Positions 59,147 to 64,000 of a stretch of DNA of 64,000 nt are shown piece by piece. The number at the start of each line of letters is the position of its first letter. The first letter of the stretch is position 1. Below the pieces are notes generated by a model. That model ran no database searches and was not told the origin of the DNA. It saw nothing but the letters and a program-made list of their open reading frames with translations. This DNA is from Deltaproteobacteria bacterium (lineage in GTDB: Bacteria; Desulfobacterota; DSM-4660; Desulfatiglandales; Desulfatiglandaceae), in assembly GCA_019307815.1 (NCBI GenBank), contig JAFDIV010000028.1, positions 1 to 64,000 of the forward strand, given 5' to 3'. The translations under genes were made by a program, and so were the position numbers.

Positions 59147-61849
59147 ATGACTTCTCAGGATCTAATTTCAAAGGCACAAACCTTGCCTATGGGCGCTGTC
59201 TTTCATCGTTGCGCACTTCAGGTGAACCCTCATCACTATATGCAGACATTTCGAGGGAAATCCACAAGTGGCGATTCCGACACTTACGCTGAGGCTGTCG
59301 TTAAGAAGGCATTTGAGATCGGGGTTTCGGTGCTTGCCGTCACCGATCACAATAGCGTGAGCAGCATTCCCTCATTCCGCCATGCAGCTCAACGTTATGG
59401 CATTTACGTATTTCCAGGTTTTGAATTGGTTTCTAGCGAAGGAATTCATGTCCTTTGCATTTACCCTCCAGACACTGACCAAGAATTGTTGGGACGGTTT
59501 CTCGGGGAATTTGGTATCAGGGAACTCGAAGCCTCTTCCAGCCTTTCAGATAAGAATTTTGTAGAAATTCTTACTAAGGTCCGAGAACAGGGCGGTATAA
59601 CCATTGCTGCTCATGTGACCAATGATGGAGGTCTGTTTAAAGTACTCAGTGGGCAAGCCAGAATAAAGGCTTGGCAGAGTGAAAATCTGCTTGCTATCCA
59701 AATTCCCGGTCCTGTTGAAGACTTGTCTCAAGAGGTACGCCAGATTGTTCAGAACAAGAATCCAAACTATCGCCGTTTTCATCCTTTAGAGGAGCAACTT
59801 GCAATCGCGGTAGTGAATGCAAAAGATGTGGTTAATCCAGAGGACTTGGAGGATCGCTCGGCTACATGCTGGATAAAGATGTCTGAAGTGAGTATAGAAG
59901 GACTCCGACAATCTTTTCTTGATCCTGTTTCCCGTATTCGGCTCAACCCAAAAGAAGGCAGCATAGACGCTGATGACCATGCAGAACTTGTCGCTATCGC
60001 TTGGGAAGGAGGCTTTCTCGATGGTGCAGCGATTCATTTCAATCCTAACCTCAACGTCCTCATTGGCGGACGCGGTGCCGGAAAGTCTACTGTTATTGAA
60101 AGTATTCGCTCGGTTTTATCGCTCGAACCGGTTGGTGAAGACGCACAAAGGACCTATGAGGGGATTGTGCGCCATGTGCTCAAGAGTGGAACAAAAATTT
60201 CGCTTCTTGTTCGCACACATCGGCCAACTGTCAACGAATACCTTATTGAGCGGACGATTCCAAATCCACCACTTGTGCGTGATGCTAAAGGAAATGTCTC
60301 AAATTTAGAGCCTCAAGACGTATTACCCCGTGTAGAGGTGTACGGCCAACACGAGATTTCAGAAATGACAAAAAGGCCAGAGAAACTCACACGCCTACTT
60401 GATCGTTTCATTGAGAAAGACAAATTGCTTGCACAACGAAAGGCTGATCTTAAACGTGACTTGGAGAGGAACAGACGCAGTCTAATTGGAACTCGTGCTG
60501 AGTTAGAACAGATCAAGGACCGCCTCGCCGCACTTCCCCGTCTCGAAGAAACGCTCGAGCGATTCCAAAAGGCAGGACTTGAAGAGCGACTTAAGGAAAG
60601 GAGCTTACTTGTCCGTGAGGAACGACTATTTGCTTCAATTCCGGATCGCCTTCAGCCTTTCCGTGAGTGCCTGGACATTTTCAAAGAGGAACTCCCTATT
60701 GACCGAGTATTTATTTCAGATAAGGCCATCAAAGGTCTTCCTGGTAAAGAGATTCTAGGGCAACTTGTGCCCATTTTTGATCAACTTAATCGCGAACTAC
60801 AGCGTATTGCAAAGGACCTGGAACAGGTGCTTAATCGAACAGATCATAGTATCTCTAAAGTGCGTAAAGAATGGGAGGATCATAAAGAAAAGATCCAGGC
60901 TGCCTATGAGAAAATCCTGAGAGAATTACAAAAGGCCCGTATAGATGGCGAAGAGTTTATCCAATTAAGGAAACAAATTGAAGAACTTAGACCCTTGCGT
61001 GAGCGTTTAAATCTTGTAGCTCGCATAGAGAAAGAGCTTGCCGACCAACGCCGATCACTTCTTGCTGAGTGGGAGGATATAAAAGCTGAAGAATTTCGCC
61101 TTCTAGACCGTGCTGCTAAGAAAGTTAGTAAAAGGTTGCAGGATAGAGTGAGGGTCGAGGTCATAGCTGCAGGGAATAGAGAACCGCTTTTCAAGATAAT
61201 GCGAGAAGAAATTGGAGGTCGCTTATCAGAGGCAATAGAAAAACTCCGAGCTATACCTGATCTTTCTCTTGCTAGCTTTGTTAGTGCCTGCCGCGAAGGT
61301 GCAGATGCCTTAAATAGAATTTATGGTATCTCGCCCTCGCAGGCGGAACGCTTGGCCAAAGTCAAACCTGAAGTCCTAATGCGAATGGAGGAGCTGGAAC
61401 TTCCTCCCATTACCACAATTCAGCTCAATACCGCCGCACCAGGAGAGCCTTCAACTTGGTATGCACTTGAAGATCTGTCTACCGGTCAGAAAGCAACTGC
61501 GGTACTTTTGTTGTTGTTGCTTGAATCAGATTCGCCACTTATCGTAGATCAACCGGAGGATGACCTAGATAACCGGTTCATAACTGAAGGAATTGTCCCC
61601 CGTATGCGGGAGGAGAAACAGCGAAGACAGTTTATATTCTCTACACACAATGCGAATATCCCGGTACTGGGGGATGCTGAACTTATTGTTGGACTTTCCG
61701 CCTCAGGGGAGGCGGAACAGGGTCACGCTCGAATTCCTCCAGAGCACATGGGTTCTATCGATGATTATACTGTACGGGAACTGGTAGAGGAAATCCTAGA
61801 AGGTGGGAAAGAGGCATTCGAACGGCGTCGACGCAAATACGGATTTTGA
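59147..61849 (+). CDS. TrlF-like PHP-domain plus SMC-type ATPase
   Basis: 900 aa. N-terminal PHP-type metal hydrolase domain (residues 1 to about 270): TYAEAVVKKAFEIGVSVLAV, TDHNSVSSIPSF, FPGFELVSSEGIHVLCIYPP, TIAAHVTNDGG. Walker A GGRGAGKSTVIESI near 306, coiled-coil arms about 400-720, then signature LSTGQKATAVLLLLLLESD and Walker B IVDQPEDDLDN near 797. This is the TrlF family, thought to act on nucleic acid or tRNA; in islands it probably senses or cleaves. Between helicase and AlbA_2 genes in the same direction. Confidence 0.88.
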   Translation: MTSQDLISKAQTLPMGAVFHRCALQVNPHHYMQTFRGKSTSGDSDTYAEAVVKKAFEIGVSVLAVTDHNSVSSIPSFRHAAQRYGIYVFPGFELVSSEGIHVLCIYPPDTDQELLGRFLGEFGIRELEASSSLSDKNFVEILTKVREQGGITIAAHVTNDGGLFKVLSGQARIKAWQSENLLAIQIPGPVEDLSQEVRQIVQNKNPNYRRFHPLEEQLAIAVVNAKDVVNPEDLEDRSATCWIKMSEVSIEGLRQSFLDPVSRIRLNPKEGSIDADDHAELVAIAWEGGFLDGAAIHFNPNLNVLIGGRGAGKSTVIESIRSVLSLEPVGEDAQRTYEGIVRHVLKSGTKISLLVRTHRPTVNEYLIERTIPNPPLVRDAKGNVSNLEPQDVLPRVEVYGQHEISEMTKRPEKLTRLLDRFIEKDKLLAQRKADLKRDLERNRRSLIGTRAELEQIKDRLAALPRLEETLERFQKAGLEERLKERSLLVREERLFASIPDRLQPFRECLDIFKEELPIDRVFISDKAIKGLPGKEILGQLVPIFDQLNRELQRIAKDLEQVLNRTDHSISKVRKEWEDHKEKIQAAYEKILRELQKARIDGEEFIQLRKQIEELRPLRERLNLVARIEKELADQRRSLLAEWEDIKAEEFRLLDRAAKKVSKRLQDRVRVEVIAAGNREPLFKIMREEIGGRLSEAIEKLRAIPDLSLASFVSACREGADALNRIYGISPSQAERLAKVKPEVLMRMEELELPPITTIQLNTAAPGEPSTWYALEDLSTGQKATAVLLLLLLESDSPLIVDQPEDDLDNRFITEGIVPRMREEKQRRQFIFSTHNANIPVLGDAELIVGLSASGEAEQGHARIPPEHMGSIDDYTVRELVEEILEGGKEAFERRRRKYGF

Positions 61850-61859
61850 AGGAGGAAAA

Positions 61860-63152
61860 ATGAATCGAAGTGAGTTGGCTGAACTAATTAGAAGAGGGGA
61901 AAGCTCTGGGGTAGAATTTAAACGGGACGACATACGTCCTGAAAAGCTTGCAGAGGAGATGGCAGCACTTTTGAATCTAGAGGGTGGATATATTTTGCTA
62001 GGTGTTGAGGATGATGGAACTGTATCAGGCCTTACTCGCGAGAAGAAAGCAGCGGAAGAGTGGGTCATGGAGACTGCCCGTGAACATGTGTTTCCTCCAA
62101 TAATACCTTTTTGGGAAACCATCGATTGGGATGAAGATAAAACTGTTGGCATTGTGCACCTGCCTGCGGATGCTCCAGATAAGCCTTATAAGGCAAAGCG
62201 GAAATCAGTCTGGGTGACAAAAGTCCGTGTTGGTACTACAACACGGGATGCGAGCCGGGAGGAGGAAATGCGTCTTTATCAACAGTCAGGTCATCTCCAA
62301 TATGATCGGAAGCCTGTTCCCGGTACTTCTTTAACTGATTTAGATCGGAGGAGACTTCTCAATTACTTTCGCGATATACGAGTTCAAGAACACCCTGATG
62401 AAACCGATGAGGATGGCTGGATCCATCTTCTCCTTAACACTGAGATTATGGTAGAAGATCGAGGACAATCCCTTGTTACGGTGGGAGGGCTACTTTTGTT
62501 TGGAAATCGCCCTAACCGTTTTCTCCAGCAAGCCGGGGTCACAGTTGCAGCGTATCAGGGAACAGAGAAAGACTATGACGCAAGAGAAAGAGGTGTTATC
62601 CGTGGACCGGTAGTATCCCTTTTTTCAAGAAGTGACTTATTAGAGAGCCAGATGTACCCAAGACTTCCCAGGACTTTTTCGGAAAACGCAGAGATAATTG
62701 AAGCCGGTGTCATAGAGCAAGTTCTCGATTTTGTGAGGAGAAACACTAGAATGCAAGCATGGATTGACAAAAGAGGGCAAAGGAAGGAGAAATGGGATTA
62801 TCCATTAGAAGCAGTGCGTGAAGCCATAGTTAACGCCATTGCTCACCGGGACTATACGATCACAGTGACTGATATAGAGCTTTCCATTTACAGTGATCGA
62901 CTTGAAGTTATTTCACCTGGGCGCCTTCCGAATACAGTGACAATAGAGAAGATGCGAGCTGGTTATCGCGCCTCTCGCAACGAATTTATTAAAGAGGTGT
63001 TACGGGACTACCGTTATGTGGAGGCTAGCGGGTTGGGGATTCCCCGCAAGATTATTCGTGGCATGTTGGAGCACAACGGCACAGAGCCCGATCTGATTGA
63101 GGAGGAAAACCGGTTCATTGTTCGATTGTGGAAAGAAACAAAGATATCATGA
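61860..63152 (+). CDS. AlbA_2 (Schlafen-like) / RecG-like HTH ATP-binding protein
   Basis: 430 aa from ATG 61860, GGAGG five bases ahead. Seen: ELIRRGESSGVEFKRDDIRP with LAEEMAALLNLEGGYILLGV (AlbA_2), a middle helical part, then LEAVREAIVNAIAHRDYTIT and RLEVISPGRLPNTVTIEKMR (GHKL-like C-terminal region common in this family). Family members are regulators or nucleases of Schlafen type. Its stop overlaps the methylase ATG (ATGA), so co-translated. Confidence 0.88.
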   Translation: MNRSELAELIRRGESSGVEFKRDDIRPEKLAEEMAALLNLEGGYILLGVEDDGTVSGLTREKKAAEEWVMETAREHVFPPIIPFWETIDWDEDKTVGIVHLPADAPDKPYKAKRKSVWVTKVRVGTTTRDASREEEMRLYQQSGHLQYDRKPVPGTSLTDLDRRRLLNYFRDIRVQEHPDETDEDGWIHLLLNTEIMVEDRGQSLVTVGGLLLFGNRPNRFLQQAGVTVAAYQGTEKDYDARERGVIRGPVVSLFSRSDLLESQMYPRLPRTFSENAEIIEAGVIEQVLDFVRRNTRMQAWIDKRGQRKEKWDYPLEAVREAIVNAIAHRDYTITVTDIELSIYSDRLEVISPGRLPNTVTIEKMRAGYRASRNEFIKEVLRDYRYVEASGLGIPRKIIRGMLEHNGTEPDLIEEENRFIVRLWKETKIS

Positions 63153-64000
63153 TCCCCAAGGAATGCAAAAGGCTTGCTGAAGTTGATTTTCCTATTGCTG
63201 AAGTTTCGAAGCACTCGGCAAGGGAGAAATCTATTAGGCACGGGCATCCGAGTACGCTTCATTTGTGGTGGGCCCGGCGACCACTGGCAGCATGCCGGGC
63301 CATGCTCTTGGCCTTGCTCCTTCCTGATCCTTGCGATCGTTATTGTCCAAAAGACTTCAAGACCAAGGCTCGGGAGCTTCTGCCTAAACTCCTTGGGGAT
63401 ATTGGCCCCACAGATAAAAAGCTCCGGCAAAAACTTCTCAAGTTTATTGCAGACTTTGCCAATTGGGATTTTGCAGCCCATCCAGTTTACCTAGAAGTAG
63501 GTCGAGGACTGGTAAAAGTGGCACATCCAGAAGAAACTCCCTTAGTGGTTGACCCTTTTGCAGGAGGGGGCTCTATCCCGCTTGAAGCATTGCGGCTAGG
63601 GTGCGATGCATTCGCCAGCGACCTCAATCCTGTTGCCTGCCTGATACTTAAGGTCATGCTTGAGGATATCCCCCGTCATGGTCCGGAACTGGCTGAAGAG
63701 CTGCGCAAAGTTGGTAAAGAGATTAAGGAGAAGGCCGAGAAGGAACTTGCTGAGTTCTATCCCTGCCTGCCGGCAGGCAGGCGCCCGACCCCGCCGGAGC
63801 CTGGAAAGTATTATGTATACGTTCTAGAATGTGCGGACGGTTCGCTTTACAAGGGACACACGGACAATGTACCTCGTCGTTTGAAGGAGCACGAGTGCGG
63901 ATTGGTCGATTGGACTTCAACTCGTCTACCTGTCATTCTTGTGCATGAGGAGGTGTTCGACTCACGTGAAAAGGCTATTGAGCGCGAGAAGTACTTAAAA
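63149..64000 (+). CDS. DUF1156 DNA methylase, partial, interrupted by GIY-YIG domain
   Basis: 284 residues seen, running off the window. Seen: VDFPIAEVSKHSAREKSIRH, LHLWWARRPLAACRAML and VVDPFAGGGSIPLEALRLGC (SAM-binding), the DUF1156 / COG1743 adenine-specific methylase pattern. After AEFYP the frame passes through a palindrome (63762-63781) and then encodes a GIY-YIG domain: YYVYVLECADGSLYKGHTDN. In relatives this point is followed by a segment leading to PIAYLWAR and a zinc ribbon, not a nuclease. Frame stays open throughout. Likely protective methylase of the defence operon. Confidence 0.85.
   Translation, partial: MIPKECKRLAEVDFPIAEVSKHSAREKSIRHGHPSTLHLWWARRPLAACRAMLLALLLPDPCDRYCPKDFKTKARELLPKLLGDIGPTDKKLRQKLLKFIADFANWDFAAHPVYLEVGRGLVKVAHPEETPLVVDPFAGGGSIPLEALRLGCDAFASDLNPVACLILKVMLEDIPRHGPELAEELRKVGKEIKEKAEKELAEFYPCLPAGRRPTPPEPGKYYVYVLECADGSLYKGHTDNVPRRLKEHECGLVDWTSTRLPVILVHEEVFDSREKAIEREKYLK
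63762..64000 (+). mobile_element. GIY-YIG nuclease insertion with 20-bp palindrome
   Basis: CCTGCCTGCCGGCAGGCAGG (63762-63781), perfect, reads as CLPAGR in frame. It is followed by a Pro-rich link and a GIY-YIG domain of UvrC/YhbQ single-domain size (YYVYVLE, SLYKGHTDN, RRLKEHECG, LVHEEVFDSREKAIEREKYL), still open at the window end. Inferred to be a selfish or domesticated insertion in the methylase gene. Confidence 0.65.

Noticed and set aside
55381-64000. Calling the locus DISARM
   Set aside because: The SNF2 helicase and adenine methylase fit class 1 in part, but drmA, drmB and drmC are not seen, and the methylase is of the DUF1156 type.

Overview
The window looks like a chromosome segment of a Desulfobacterota (former Deltaproteobacteria) bacterium. 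This is an inference from gene content (homoserine dehydrogenase next to a PGAM-like proposed homoserine kinase, a DUF523/TatA/purM cluster, AMP-forming acyl-CoA ligases, an EpsH-type exosortase locus, a helicase-nuclease fusion); no rRNA or other phylogenetic marker is present to prove it.

Layout. (1) 0.1-20 kb: a surface-polysaccharide region (rfbB, rfbA, rfbC, a wecB-type epimerase, a hexapeptide acyltransferase, a DUF362 protein, asparagine-synthase-like and PP-loop amidotransferases) broken up by many toxin-antitoxin (TA) modules. Almost every gene or cassette here is separated from the next by spacers built of short degenerate DNA words (7-10 nt units, several families). Two S23-type four-helix-bundle genes lie between inverted copies of such words. 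(2) 19-25.5 kb: ACP, AMP ligase, exosortase, polyprenyl-phosphate sugar transferase and two small secreted Fn3 proteins. (3) 25.8-29.6 kb: a small island between a tRNA-Arg fragment and an intact tRNA-Arg(ACG), carrying DUF433/DUF5615 TA, an AbiEi gene with a stub of AbiEii, and a serine hydrolase lipoprotein. (4) 29.9-52.8 kb: ordinary compact core chromosome (thioesterase, rfaE2, comF, a YprA/YprB-type helicase-nuclease fusion, cyclic-nucleotide/PilZ sensors, ABC-F ATPase, acyl-CoA ligase, tatA, purM, recG, threonine-branch operon, adk, TetR, ferredoxin protein). (5) 52.8-64 kb: an accessory island starting at a 3' fragment of tRNA-His, with an internally deleted hsdM, a Fic protein and an apparent defence operon: SNF2-DUF3883 helicase, TrlF-like PHP-ATPase, AlbA_2 protein and a DUF1156 DNA methylase that has a GIY-YIG nuclease domain inserted in frame beside a perfect 20-bp palindrome.

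General picture: TA modules are abundant (about ten), and in four of them the antitoxin is intact while the toxin is truncated or mutated. Both tRNA fragments have the geometry expected of integration at a tRNA 3' end (fragment left, island right, tRNA on the minus strand). The strongest candidates for undescribed biology are the word-repeat spacers with their S23-type genes, and the defence operon with its GIY-YIG insertion.
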